Position numbers and translations under genes: made by a program. A stretch of 64,000 nt of DNA. Source: CAWEQW01 sp963811365. Its GTDB lineage: Bacteria > Actinomycetota > Actinomycetes > Propionibacteriales > Nocardioidaceae. This document shows, in pieces, positions 1 to 8,191 of this stretch; the first letter of the stretch is position 1; every line of letters begins with the position of its first letter. Under the pieces are notes generated by a model, which worked only from the letters and a program-made list of their open reading frames with translations, had not been told where the DNA came from and made no database searches. The stretch lies in contig CAWEQW010000007.1 in assembly GCA_963811365.1 (NCBI GenBank), forward strand, positions 247,977-311,976. The letters are read 5' to 3'.

Positions 1-166
1 CGACCTTGCCGAACACGATGTCGGGGTTGCTCTCCGAGGCCTTCTCGTACGTCGGCGCGAACATCCGGCACGGGCCGCACCACGAGGCCCAGAAGTCGAC
101 GAGGACGATGTCGTTCTCGGCCACGGTCTTCTCGAAGTCGTGGGCGCCGAGGTTGGTGGTTGCCAT
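1..166 (-). CDS. thioredoxin (5' part only, runs off the window)
   Basis: Small cytoplasmic disulfide reductase. The start codon and the first 55 residues are visible; the rest lies left of position 1. The translation begins MATTNLGAHDFEKTV and carries the WCGPCR redox site at residues 29-34 inside the usual beta-strand context (VDFWASWCGPCR). A GGGAGGG ribosome binding site sits about 10 bases upstream of the ATG. The gene diverges from the MBL-rhodanese gene and shares a promoter region containing three CsoR/CstR-like operators, so a role in persulfide or thiol stress together with those genes is likely, though inferred. Confidence 0.9.
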   Translation of the reverse strand, partial: MATTNLGAHDFEKTVAENDIVLVDFWASWCGPCRMFAPTYEKASESNPDIVFGKV

Positions 167-197
167 GAGGGTCATCCCTCCCAGGGAGTCGTTTCGT

Positions 198-213
198 ATA
201 CCTCGCCGGGTAT
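198..213. promoter_or_regulatory. CsoR/CstR-like operator 1
   Basis: Inverted repeat ATACC-TCGCCG-GGTAT, 32 bases upstream of the thioredoxin start on the minus strand. The half-sites and 6-base spacer match the known operator form of the CsoR/CstR/RcnR repressor family. No csoR/cstR gene is visible, so the regulator must lie elsewhere. Confidence 0.6.
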
Positions 214-273
214 AACCCGACGTCGCGGCCCGGGTATTCCCGAAGCTCGTCGTCGCCGCCGAGTTACTTCACG

Positions 274-289
274 ATACCACGGGGGGTAT
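274..289. promoter_or_regulatory. CsoR/CstR-like operator 2
   Basis: Inverted repeat ATACC-ACGGGG-GGTAT in the middle of the divergent region. Its half-sites and spacer length are identical to operators 1 and 3. Confidence 0.55.
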
Positions 290-567
290 GACGTATCCGG
301 GTGTCCCGCGCCGTGGAGCGGTTCGCCGAGGGCAAGCCCCTCGGGACCGGGAGGCCGAGGCCTCGCAGCGTCTGGTCGAGACGGCCAAGGACAAGGGCCA
401 GCCTGTGATGGAGGAGGCGCGCTCGGCGGGGCAGGAGGGGACTCCTCAGCGAGCACCGTCACGCAGGACGCCCGCGGGCAGAGCTCCTGACGCAACGCAG
501 CGGCGACCGGGACCAGACGGTCCCGGTCGCCCGTCGTGTCCGCCGAGCCGTGCTACCGTCGGGACGG

Positions 568-583
568 ATACCGCCAGGGGTAT
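568..583. promoter_or_regulatory. CsoR/CstR-like operator 3
   Basis: Inverted repeat ATACC-GCCAGG-GGTAT ending 36 bases before the ATG of the MBL-rhodanese gene. It is well placed to block that promoter. A sulfur-responsive CstR-type repressor would fit the downstream persulfide-handling genes; a copper CsoR is the alternative. Confidence 0.6.
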
Positions 584-619
584 GACGGGCGCACCGTGGG
601 ACGCCTCGGAGGGACGGAC

Positions 620-2827
620 ATGAGCCAGCTCGACACACCGGCGGCCGTGCACGTGGTGCCGGTCGAGACGCCCAGCCTCGGGGACCGCAGCTACCTGGTG
701 CACGACGGGTCGGTGGCGCTCGTCGTCGACCCACAGCGCGACATCGACCGGGTGCTCGCGGTCGCCGAGCAGGTCGCGGTCCGCATCCAGCACGTCGTCG
801 AGACGCACATCCACAACGACTACGTCACCGGCGGCCTCGCGCTCGCTCGGGCTACCGGTGCGACGTACCACGTCAACGCCGAGGACCCGGTCACCTTCGA
901 CCGGCACCCGGTGCGCGACGGGGATGTCGTCGACGTCGGCGCCCGGATGCGGCTGCGGGCGGTGGCGACCCCGGGGCACACCTACACCCACCTGTCCTAC
1001 GTGCTCGAGGTCGACGGCACGGCGTACGCCGTGTTCACGGGAGGGTCGCTGCTGTTCGGCTCCACCGGACGTCCCGACCTGCTCGGGTCCGACCACACCG
1101 ACACGCTCGTCCACCTGCAGTACCGCTCCGCGCAGCGGCTCGGCGAGCTGCCCGAGGGGACGCACGTGTTCCCCACGCACGGGTTCGGGAGCTTCTGCTC
1201 GGCCACCCAGTCCGACGCCACCGCCTCCACCATCGGCCGGGAGCGCCAGACCAACCCGGCGCTGACCGCGTCGGAGGAGGCCTACGTCCGCGACCTGCTC
1301 GACGGGCTCGACGCCTTTCCCGCCTACTACGCCCACATGGCGCCGGCCAACGCCGCCGGGCCGGACGCCCCCGACCTGAGCCCCCCGCGCCGCGCCGACG
1401 TCGTCGAGCTGCGGCGACGCATCGAGGCGGGGGAGTGGGTCGTCGACCTCCGCAACCGCCGGGCGTTCGCCGCGGGCCACGTGCGCGGCACTCTGAACTT
1501 CGGCCTCGACGGGAGCTTCAGCACCTACCTGGGCTGGATGATCGGCTGGGGCACCCCGCTCACCCTGCTCGCCGACACCGCCGAGGAGGTCGCCATCGCC
1601 CAGCGCGACCTGGCGCGGATCGGGATCGAGCGCCCGGAGGCGGCGGCGACCGGCGGTCCCGCCGCGTGGACGACCGACCCGCTGGGCAGCTTCCCGGTCG
1701 CCACGTTCGCCGACCTCGCCGACGTGCGGCACCACCGGCCGGTCGCGGTGCTCGACGTGCGCCGCGCCCAGGAGCACGACGAGGAGCGCATCGAGGGCGC
1801 GGTCAACATCCCGATCCACGAGCTGGTCGAGCGGCTCGACGAGGTCCCGGACGGCGAGGTGTGGGTGCACTGCGCGGCCGGCTACCGCGCCTCGGTCGCC
1901 GCCTCGGTGCTCGCCGCGGCCGGCCGCACGACGGTCGCCGTGGACGACGACTTCGACGAACGCCCGGACGGCGGGGCTGCCGCTGGCGGCCGCGGACCGC
2001 CGGGCCGCAACGCCCGGCTGATGCTGGTCGTCGCGGTCCTCGCCGGGCTCGCCATCGGCCTCAGCCTCGGCGCCCTGGGCGGCGGTGGGTCCATCCTCGC
2101 GGTCCCCGTGCTCGTCTACCTGCTCGGCCAGAGCCCGGTCGCGGCGACCACGGGCTCGCTGCTGATCGTCGGCATCTCCGCGGCCACCGGGGCGGTGGCG
2201 GCGCACCGCCGAGGCACCGTGTACGTGGGTCGGGGGCTGGCGTTCGCGCTGGTCGCGACGGTCGGCGCCGCCGTCGGCGCCACCTGGTCGGTGGCGGTGT
2301 CGCCGCAGGTGCTGCTCGGTGCCTTCTCGGTGCTGATGCTGGTGGTCGCGGTGCTGATGCTGGTCCGCCAGACCCGGCACGTCCGCCGGCCGGGGATCAC
2401 CCTCGACGAGCCGATCGTCACCGTCAGCCCCACCTTCATGTGCAACTGTCCGCGCGCCGCCAAGGTGGTGGTCACCGCCCTGGCCGTCGGGCTGCTCACC
2501 GGCTTCCTCGGCGTCGGCGGCGGCTTCCTGGTGGTGCCGGCGCTGGTGCTCGCCCTGGGGCTGGCGATGCCCACGGCGGTCGGCACGTCGCTGCTCGTGA
2601 TCGCGGTGACCAGCTCCGTGGCGCTGGTGGTCCGGCTCGGCCACGGCGTCTCGCTCGACTGGACGGCGGTCCTGCTGCTGACCGCAGCGGCGGTGGTCGG
2701 CTCCCTGCTCGGCACCAGGGTCGCGGCCCGCGTCGACCCGCGCCGGCTGGGCACGGCGTTCGCGGTGCTGCTCATGGTCGTCGCCCTGTACACCGCCGCG
2801 CGCACCTTCGGCCCCCTGTTGGTCTGA
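620..2827 (+). CDS. MBL-fold/rhodanese protein read through into a TauE/SafE exporter
   Basis: Residues 1-250 form a metallo-beta-lactamase fold of the persulfide dioxygenase-like group (metal motif THIHNDYVTGG near residue 62; PGHTYTH further on). Two rhodanese domains follow: one degenerate near residue 275, and one with active-site loop CAAGYR near residue 417. From about residue 468 there are about eight hydrophobic segments of a TauE/SafE sulfite/anion exporter. GGAGG at 608-615 fixes the ATG start. The junction is suspicious: from about 1960 the rhodanese reading continues better in the +1 frame (AGLPLAAADRRAATPG, stop 2019-2021), and the exporter has its own ATG at 2021. Two overlapping genes joined by one extra A at 1959-1960 explain this best. 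Role inferred: persulfide/thiosulfate detoxification and sulfite export. Confidence 0.85.
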   Translation: MSQLDTPAAVHVVPVETPSLGDRSYLVHDGSVALVVDPQRDIDRVLAVAEQVAVRIQHVVETHIHNDYVTGGLALARATGATYHVNAEDPVTFDRHPVRDGDVVDVGARMRLRAVATPGHTYTHLSYVLEVDGTAYAVFTGGSLLFGSTGRPDLLGSDHTDTLVHLQYRSAQRLGELPEGTHVFPTHGFGSFCSATQSDATASTIGRERQTNPALTASEEAYVRDLLDGLDAFPAYYAHMAPANAAGPDAPDLSPPRRADVVELRRRIEAGEWVVDLRNRRAFAAGHVRGTLNFGLDGSFSTYLGWMIGWGTPLTLLADTAEEVAIAQRDLARIGIERPEAAATGGPAAWTTDPLGSFPVATFADLADVRHHRPVAVLDVRRAQEHDEERIEGAVNIPIHELVERLDEVPDGEVWVHCAAGYRASVAASVLAAAGRTTVAVDDDFDERPDGGAAAGGRGPPGRNARLMLVVAVLAGLAIGLSLGALGGGGSILAVPVLVYLLGQSPVAATTGSLLIVGISAATGAVAAHRRGTVYVGRGLAFALVATVGAAVGATWSVAVSPQVLLGAFSVLMLVVAVLMLVRQTRHVRRPGITLDEPIVTVSPTFMCNCPRAAKVVVTALAVGLLTGFLGVGGGFLVVPALVLALGLAMPTAVGTSLLVIAVTSSVALVVRLGHGVSLDWTAVLLLTAAAVVGSLLGTRVAARVDPRRLGTAFAVLLMVVALYTAARTFGPLLV

Positions 2828-2893
2828 GGCCGGTGGCGAGCCGTGAGAGGATCTGCCCGATGTCTCGGTCCACTTTCCTGCCCAGGCGCCGAC

Positions 2894-3361
2894 GTGCGGG
2901 CTCGTGAGCTCGCGGAGCCCTTCCCGACGGTCACGCTGCAGACCGACGCGGTCGAGGCGGCGCGCACGATGGGCGCCAACCGGCTGCCGGGGCTGATCGT
3001 CCTGGACGAACAAGGTCGTCCGCACACGGTGGTGCCGGGCTCGCAGGTGCTTCGGCTGCTGCTGCCACGCTACGTCCAGGACGACCCGAGCCTGGCCGGC
3101 GTGTACTCCGAGCAGGACTCCGACGCGCTGCTGAGACGGGTGCCAGGCACCCCGGTGCGACAGCTCTTCCCGCACCCCCAGGACCGCGACGAGCTGCCCG
3201 CCGTCGACCCCGACGCCACCCTGCTCGAGGTGGCAGCCATGATGGTCCAGCGGCACAGTCCCATCGTCGCGGTGGTCGACCACCACCGGTTCCTCGGCGC
3301 GGTGACGGTCAGCCGGCTGTTCGAGGTGCTCTTCCCCGACGACGGTGGCAAGACCGCATGA
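2894..3361 (+). CDS. CBS-domain protein
   Basis: About 155 residues with two CBS motifs: an N-terminal one (ELAEPFPTVTLQTDAVEAAR, then RLPGLIVLDEQGRPH) and a C-terminal one (LLEVAAMMVQRHSPIVAVVD, then FLGAVTVSRLFEVL). CBS pairs bind adenine nucleotides and act as energy or redox sensors. I chose GTG 2894 because the conserved domain starts right after it (RARELAEPF); GTG 2843 is possible but adds an unlike N-terminus. The stop overlaps the ATG of the next gene by four bases (ATGA), so the protein probably regulates or accompanies that permease. Cytoplasmic. Confidence 0.75.
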   Translation: MRARELAEPFPTVTLQTDAVEAARTMGANRLPGLIVLDEQGRPHTVVPGSQVLRLLLPRYVQDDPSLAGVYSEQDSDALLRRVPGTPVRQLFPHPQDRDELPAVDPDATLLEVAAMMVQRHSPIVAVVDHHRFLGAVTVSRLFEVLFPDDGGKTA

Positions 3362-4650
3362 GGACCCTGCTCGTGGTGGTCGCGTTCGCGGCCGCCTACG
3401 TCCTGATCGCCACCGAACGGATCCACCGGGTGGCGGCCGCGCTGGCCGGTGCCGGCGTGATGGTCCTGCTGGGTGTCGTCGACGCCCGGGTCGCGTTCTT
3501 CAGCGAGAGGACCGGCGTCGACTGGAACGTCATCTTCCTGCTGCTCGGCATGATGGTGATCGTCGGGGTGCTCCGGCAGACCGGCGTCTTCGAGTACGCC
3601 GCCATCTGGACGGCGAAGCGCGCCCGAGGCCGTCCGTTCCGGATCATGGCCTCGCTCGTCGTCCTCACCGCGGTCGCCTCCGCCCTGCTGGACAACGTGA
3701 CGACGGTGCTCCTGGTCGCTCCCGTGACGATCCTGCTCTGCGACCGGCTGGGCGTCGCCGCGGTGCCGTTCCTGCTCGCCGAGGCGATGGCCTCCAACAT
3801 CGGCGGCACGGCGACTCTCATCGGCGATCCACCGAACATCATCATCGCCTCCCGCTCCGGGCTCTCGTTCGACGCGTTCCTGGTGAACCTCGGGCCCGTC
3901 GTCGTGGTCCTCATCGTGGTGTTCCTGGGGCTCTGCTGGCTGCTGTGGGGCAGGTCCCTGACGAGCCGGGCGGACGCCGTGGCGGCCCTGACGTCGCTGG
4001 ACGAGCGCGAGGCGATCCGTGACCCGCGGCTCCTGGCGAAGTGCGGGGTCGTGCTCGCGGCGGTCATGCTCGGCTTCGTGACCCACTCGATCTTCGATCT
4101 GGAGCCCTCCATGGTGGCACTCCTGGGCGCCGGCACGCTGGTGGCGATCTCCGGGCTCGAGCCGTCGGAGTACCTGCGTGACGTCGAGTGGCCGACCCTG
4201 GTGTTCTTCATGGGCCTCTTCGTGATGGTCGGGGCCCTCGTCGAGGTGGGCGCGATCGGTGCGCTGTCCGCGCGGGCGACGGCTGCTCTCGACGGCCGCG
4301 ACCTGCTCGCCTCCACCCTCCTGCTCGGGCTCTCGGGAGTGGTCTCGGGCATCATCGACAACATCCCGTACGTGGCGACCATGGCGCCTCTCGTGCACGA
4401 CCTCGTCGAGTCGGGGGCGGGCGCGGGGATCGGCGACGTGGCGTGGTGGTCGCTGGCGCTCGGCGCCGACCTGGGAGGCAACGCCACCGCCGTGGGCGCG
4501 AGCGCCAACGTCGTGGTGCTGGGGATCGCCGCCCGCAACGGTCACCCGATCAGCTTCTGGACGTTCACCCGCTACGGGCTCATCGTGACCGCAGTGACGG
4601 TGCTGGTCGCCTGGGTCTACATCGTGCTGCGCTTCTTCGTGATGGCCTGA
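3358..4650 (+). CDS. ArsB/SLC13-type anion permease
   Basis: A 430-residue polytopic membrane protein with about 11-12 hydrophobic segments in two halves. The signature NIGGTATLIGDPPNIIIAS near residue 147 and the matching second-half segment (GADLGGNATAVGASANVV) are typical of the ArsB/P-protein/NhaD ion-transporter group. The substrate cannot be read from sequence: an oxyanion such as arsenite, sulfate or sulfite is possible, and the neighbouring sulfur genes favour a sulfur anion. It is translationally coupled to the CBS protein by an ATGA overlap and converges on the DUF2249 gene with a 3-base gap. Confidence 0.8.
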   Translation: MRTLLVVVAFAAAYVLIATERIHRVAAALAGAGVMVLLGVVDARVAFFSERTGVDWNVIFLLLGMMVIVGVLRQTGVFEYAAIWTAKRARGRPFRIMASLVVLTAVASALLDNVTTVLLVAPVTILLCDRLGVAAVPFLLAEAMASNIGGTATLIGDPPNIIIASRSGLSFDAFLVNLGPVVVVLIVVFLGLCWLLWGRSLTSRADAVAALTSLDEREAIRDPRLLAKCGVVLAAVMLGFVTHSIFDLEPSMVALLGAGTLVAISGLEPSEYLRDVEWPTLVFFMGLFVMVGALVEVGAIGALSARATAALDGRDLLASTLLLGLSGVVSGIIDNIPYVATMAPLVHDLVESGAGAGIGDVAWWSLALGADLGGNATAVGASANVVVLGIAARNGHPISFWTFTRYGLIVTAVTVLVAWVYIVLRFFVMA

Positions 4651-4653
4651 CGC

Positions 4654-4956
4654 CTACCGCCGGACGAAGGCCAGCCGCCACGACTCGGGGCCGCGGTCGA
4701 GGTACTGGACCCGGAAGCCCCCCGGCGCGTCCGCCTCGATCTGCCGCAGCAGCGGCACCGGGTCGTGCGGCGCCACCAGCACGAGCCCTTCCCCGGTGCG
4801 CAGCCCGTCCAGCGCCCCCCGGATAGCGGCCTGCCGGACGGCGTGCGGAATCGCGCGCCCGTCCAGCTCGGGCAGGCCGGCGGCGCTGCCGCCGCAGCCG
4901 CACGCGCCCCCGCACCCGCCGGTCTCGGCCGGGCCGAGGTCCTCTTCGTTCGTCAT
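4654..4956 (-). CDS. DUF2249 domain protein
   Basis: 100 residues. After a Gly/Cys-rich N-terminus (GGCGGACGCGG) comes the DUF2249 fold: LDGRAIPHAVRQAAIRGAL, GEGLVLVAPHDPVPLLRQI and YLDRGPESWRLAFVRR. DUF2249 is related to TusA-like sulfur carriers and often neighbours hemerythrins, as here. A GAGGAGA ribosome binding site precedes the ATG. The Cys cluster could bind a metal or sulfane sulfur. The exact function is unknown; a redox/NO or sulfur-relay role is inferred from context. Confidence 0.75.
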   Translation of the reverse strand: MTNEEDLGPAETGGCGGACGCGGSAAGLPELDGRAIPHAVRQAAIRGALDGLRTGEGLVLVAPHDPVPLLRQIEADAPGGFRVQYLDRGPESWRLAFVRR

Positions 4957-5082
4957 GCCGTCTCCTCATGTTCGGTCGCGCACGATTTTTCCACAGACGA
5001 TCCCGTGAGAAATACGGAACGGCGAGAAACGGGCCGCTGATCCGCGCGGTGCGGCGCCGGGCGCCCCGGCCTCGCCCTGGTC

Positions 5083-5535
5083 TCAGCGGTACGGCGTCTG
5101 CTCGGGTGCCCGGGCCACGGTCTCCCACCCTCGTGCGCCGAGCGTGACGACGGCGACCGGGAAGACGCCGAGGTTCTCCTTGTCGATGTGCTCGGAGAGC
5201 CCGCCGAACAGCCTGGCGAGCTCCGCACGGACGTCGGGCGCGGTCCGGTCCAGCCGGGCGATCGCGATGTCGAACGCGACGTGCTCGGCCTCGAGGTCGA
5301 CGACGGCGTCGGTGAAGTCGCCCTGGTCCCTGAGTGCGGCGAAGACGCCGGCCTGCTCGCGGCGTACGTGCCGGTCCAGCAGATCGACCAGCACGGCCAT
5401 CCGCGACCAGGCCGCGTCGGCGTCGCCGCGGTCCAGCAGCCGGCCGATGTCCCCGGCGTGCTCGAGCAGCTCGAAGTGCTCGTCCATCAGGGCGGCGATC
5501 GGCTCCACGCCACGACAGCCACAGTGTTCGCACAT
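5083..5535 (-). CDS. hemerythrin HHE domain protein
   Basis: 150 residues, all-helical. It starts with a CEHCGCR cysteine motif, then shows the di-iron ligands of the HHE family: DEHFELLEHAGDI, LLDRHVRREQAGVFAAL, EAEHVAFDIAI and EHIDKENLGVFPVA. Bacterial HHE proteins bind O2 or NO and serve in sensing or repair. It lies 127 bases upstream of the DUF2249 gene on the same strand, so the two probably form one transcription unit. ATG 5535 is chosen because the CEHCGCR motif directly follows it; the open frame extends further upstream but without conserved sequence. Confidence 0.85.
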   Translation of the reverse strand: MCEHCGCRGVEPIAALMDEHFELLEHAGDIGRLLDRGDADAAWSRMAVLVDLLDRHVRREQAGVFAALRDQGDFTDAVVDLEAEHVAFDIAIARLDRTAPDVRAELARLFGGLSEHIDKENLGVFPVAVVTLGARGWETVARAPEQTPYR

Positions 5536-5732
5536 GCCACGAACTGTGCGTCGCCGAGCACCAGCTCCACGAGAGTCCTTGGTCCCCCTGCCTGCCCGGG
5601 CGCGCCACACGGGCGCGCACCCCAGGGAGAGAGAACAACCGGGCACTGCGCAGAACGCGCACAAGACATGTATCTTGCGTGGAACGCGCACTCCGTGGCA
5701 GGCTGGAGCGGACCTACTCGGGGAGGCCCTGC

Positions 5733-5985
5733 ATGTCCGTGCCGACCAAGCGCAGCATCGAACGCGTGCCCGGCGGGATGATGATCGTCCCGCTGCTGCT
5801 CGGCGCGCTCGTCCATACCGGCTTCCCGGACGACCGGCACGCTCTTCGGCTCCTTCACGGGCGCGCTGTTCGACCGCGCGCTGACGGTCCTCGGCGGCTT
5901 CCACGTCTGCATGGGCGCGGGCATCGACGTGCGCGCGAGGCCGTACATCCTCGAGAAGGGCGGCTCGCTGTTCGCCGCCGGACGG
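5733..5985 (+). pseudogene. kdgT: kdgT relic (2-keto-3-deoxygluconate permease N-terminus)
   Basis: ATG 5733 with an upstream GGGAGG starts MSVPTKRSIERVPGGMMIV, the KdgT hallmark, and continues PLLLGALVHT. After about residue 35 the match jumps to another frame (GTLFGSFTGALFDRALTVLG, then CMGAGIDVRARPYILEKGG) and stops at about residue 80 of an expected 320. It is therefore frameshifted and cut short, with the next gene's start abutting the break. It shows that the cluster once encoded its own keto-deoxy-sugar-acid importer. Confidence 0.8.
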
Positions 5986-5997
5986 GAGCCTGAGCCA

Positions 5998-7179
5998 ATG
6001 CCCGTGACGCCCGAGCTCGTCATCATCGCCGACGACCTGACCGGCGCGGCCGACAGCGCAGCGCTGCTGACCCGGCGTGGCACCACCGCGGTGGTCGTCG
6101 ACCCCGGCCCTGAGTGGCCCGAGGACGCCACCGTCGTCGCGGTGGACACCGACAGCAGGCACCGCGACCCGGCGTCCGCCGCCGCACGGGTGGCCGCCGC
6201 CGCCGAGCGCGCGCGCGACCTCGGCGCCCAGGTGGTGAAGAAGATCGACTCCACGCTGCGCGGCAACGTCACCGAGGAGCTGCGCGCGATGACCGAGGTG
6301 CTGGCTCCGGAAGGGGAGCGGGTGCTCCTGGTCGTGGCCCCGGCCTTCCCGGCCAACGCCCGGACCACCCGCCGCGGCGTCGTGCACCTGGCCGGCCGAC
6401 CGCTCGCCGCCCACGGCAGCGACGGCGACGTCGTCGGACTGCTCGACCGCGGCGGGCTCCGTGCTCGTGCGGTCGCTGCGGGGCCGGCGCTGGCCGACCG
6501 GCTCGCTCGGGCGCACGCCGACGGGCTGGACGCGGTCGTCGTCGACGCCGACACCGACGCCGACCTCGAGGCAGTCGTGGCCGCGGCCGCGGACGTCTCG
6601 GTGCCCGTGCTGCTCGTGGGGTCCGGCGGCCTGACCCGTCCGCTGGCGGGACCGGTCCGGTTGTCGTACGACGCGCCCGCCGAGCCCGCGCGGGACGGCA
6701 CGCTGCTCGTGGTCGGCAGCTATGCCGAGATCGCGCGACGGCAGCGCGACCGGCTCCTCGAGCACGGGCTCGAGCCCGTCGTGCTGGGCGACCCCGACGT
6801 CACCGCCGCCCGGCTGCGCAGCGCGCTCGCCCGGGGATCCGCCGTGCTGTCGCCCGACCCGGAGGCGCCGGTCGTCCGCGAGCAGGCCCCCGCGGTCGCC
6901 CGGCGGCTCGCCGAGGTCGTCGCGGAGGTGCTGGGCGAGGTCGGCACGCTCGTGGCCACCGGAGGCGAGACCGCGCGTGCCGCCCTGATGGTGGCCGGCG
7001 TCTCCCGCTATCTCGTGACCGGGGAGGTCGAGCCCGGCATCGTCCGGGGCCGGGTCCCCGAGCTCGACCTCGACGTCGTCACCAAGGCGGGCGGCTTCGG
7101 CGACCCGGACGCGCTGCTGCGCTGCCTGCCGAAGACGTCACCGATCCGCATCCCCTCCGAGAAAGGACGCATGTCATGA
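5998..7179 (+). CDS. four-carbon acid sugar kinase family protein
   Basis: 393 residues of the DUF1537 two-domain kinase family (OtnK/DtnK/LtnK/PdtK), which phosphorylate threonate or erythronate at O4. Motifs: IIADDLTGAADSAALLTRRG at the N-terminus, VKKIDSTLRGNVTEEL near residue 80, and the ATP-binding C-terminal LVATGGETARAALMVAGV and VTKAGGFGDPDALL. ATG 5998 is used because the fold begins within ten residues; the upstream in-frame extension is the kdgT relic. It overlaps the next gene (ATGTCATGAG), which encodes the enzyme of the following step, so together they would convert a C4 acid sugar towards dihydroxyacetone phosphate. Which isomer is used is not decidable here. Confidence 0.85.
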   Translation: MPVTPELVIIADDLTGAADSAALLTRRGTTAVVVDPGPEWPEDATVVAVDTDSRHRDPASAAARVAAAAERARDLGAQVVKKIDSTLRGNVTEELRAMTEVLAPEGERVLLVVAPAFPANARTTRRGVVHLAGRPLAAHGSDGDVVGLLDRGGLRARAVAAGPALADRLARAHADGLDAVVVDADTDADLEAVVAAAADVSVPVLLVGSGGLTRPLAGPVRLSYDAPAEPARDGTLLVVGSYAEIARRQRDRLLEHGLEPVVLGDPDVTAARLRSALARGSAVLSPDPEAPVVREQAPAVARRLAEVVAEVLGEVGTLVATGGETARAALMVAGVSRYLVTGEVEPGIVRGRVPELDLDVVTKAGGFGDPDALLRCLPKTSPIRIPSEKGRMS

Positions 7180-8180
7180 GCCGTCCCGTTGTCGCGATCA
7201 CGATGGGCGACGCCGCCGGCGTCGGTCCCGAGGTGGTGGTCAAGGCGCTCGCCCGACAGGAGGTCTACGACCGCTGCCGACCGCTCGTCGTCGGCGACGC
7301 CGGCCGGCTGCGCAAGGCCGTCGAGCTGACCGGCCTGGAGCTCGCGGTCGCCGCCGTCGAGGGGCCGGAGCAGGGCCGCTACGAGGTCGGCACGGTGGAC
7401 GTCGTCGACCTCGCCTGCATCCCCGACGACCTGCCCTTCGGGGAGCTCTCCGAGGTCGCCGGCGAGGGTGCCTACCGGTTCATCGCCGCGGCGGTCGAGC
7501 TGGCGACCAGCCACCGCGTCGGCGCGATCTGCACGGCCCCGCTGAACAAGGAGGCCCTGCACGCCGCCGGGCACGTCTACCCCGGACACACCGAGCTGCT
7601 CGCCGAGCTCACCGGCACCGACGAGGTCTCGATGATGCTCAACGCACCCAGGCTGCGCGTCATCCACGTGACCACCCACATCGGCCTGCTCGACATGGTC
7701 GAGCGCATCGAGCCGGGCCTGGTGGAGCGCACCATCCGCCGCGGCCACGACACCCTGGTGAGGGCCGGAGTCGAGCATCCGCGGATCGCCGTGTGCGGGA
7801 TCAACCCGCACGCCGGGGAGAACGGCCTGTTCGGCTACGGCGAGGAGGAGAAGAAGGTTGCCCCGGGCATCGCCGCCGCCCGCGAGAGCGGCATCGACGC
7901 CGTCGGACCGCTCCCGGCCGACACCATCTTCTTCCGCGCCGGCCGGGGCGACTTCGACCTCGTGGTGGCGATGTACCACGACCAGGGCCACGGACCCGTC
8001 AAGGTGCTCGGCATCGAGGCGGGGGTGAACGTCACCGTCGGTCTCCCGGTGATCCGCACCAGCGTCGACCACGGCACCGCCTTCGACATCGCCGGCACCG
8101 GGCGGGCGGAGGAGGCCAGCATGCTGGAGGCCCTGCGCCAGGCCGCCGACCTGGCACCGACCGAGGACCCCGACCGCTAA
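7176..8180 (+). CDS. PdxA-family 4-phospho-threonate/erythronate dehydrogenase
   Basis: 334 residues, full length for the PdxA family. Motifs: ITMGDAAGVGPEVVVKAL, the His ligand region GHTELLAELTG, CGINPHAGENG and MYHDQGHGPVKVLG, which bind the divalent metal and NAD substrate. The gene sits directly after an acid-sugar kinase and away from any pyridoxine genes, so it is likely the PdxA2-type enzyme that oxidises and decarboxylates a 4-phospho C4 acid, rather than the vitamin B6 enzyme. It is translationally coupled to the kinase and followed after 11 bases by a DeoR regulator. Confidence 0.85.
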   Translation: MSRPVVAITMGDAAGVGPEVVVKALARQEVYDRCRPLVVGDAGRLRKAVELTGLELAVAAVEGPEQGRYEVGTVDVVDLACIPDDLPFGELSEVAGEGAYRFIAAAVELATSHRVGAICTAPLNKEALHAAGHVYPGHTELLAELTGTDEVSMMLNAPRLRVIHVTTHIGLLDMVERIEPGLVERTIRRGHDTLVRAGVEHPRIAVCGINPHAGENGLFGYGEEEKKVAPGIAAARESGIDAVGPLPADTIFFRAGRGDFDLVVAMYHDQGHGPVKVLGIEAGVNVTVGLPVIRTSVDHGTAFDIAGTGRAEEASMLEALRQAADLAPTEDPDR

Positions 8181-8191
8181 CCTACGTCGAC

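Larger units (their letters stand above)
167..619. other. divergent intergenic region with three operators
   Basis: Roughly 450 bases between the thioredoxin start and the MBL-rhodanese start. I find no convincing gene: the open frames here have no recognisable protein and no good ribosome binding site. The stretch holds three ATACC-N6-GGTAT inverted repeats, listed separately, so it is best read as a two-way promoter region. Confidence 0.6.

Noticed and set aside
620..2827. Loss of activity in the MBL domain because HxHxDH reads HIHNDY
   Set aside because: As far as I recall, HNDY occurs as a subfamily variant in related MBL-rhodanese proteins, so I do not treat it as a mutation.
446..3286. 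946-residue minus-strand open frame
   Set aside because: It lies antisense to the MBL-rhodanese-exporter gene, is made of Arg/His/Gln/Asp-rich low-complexity sequence and has no domain. It is a shadow of high GC at third codon positions.
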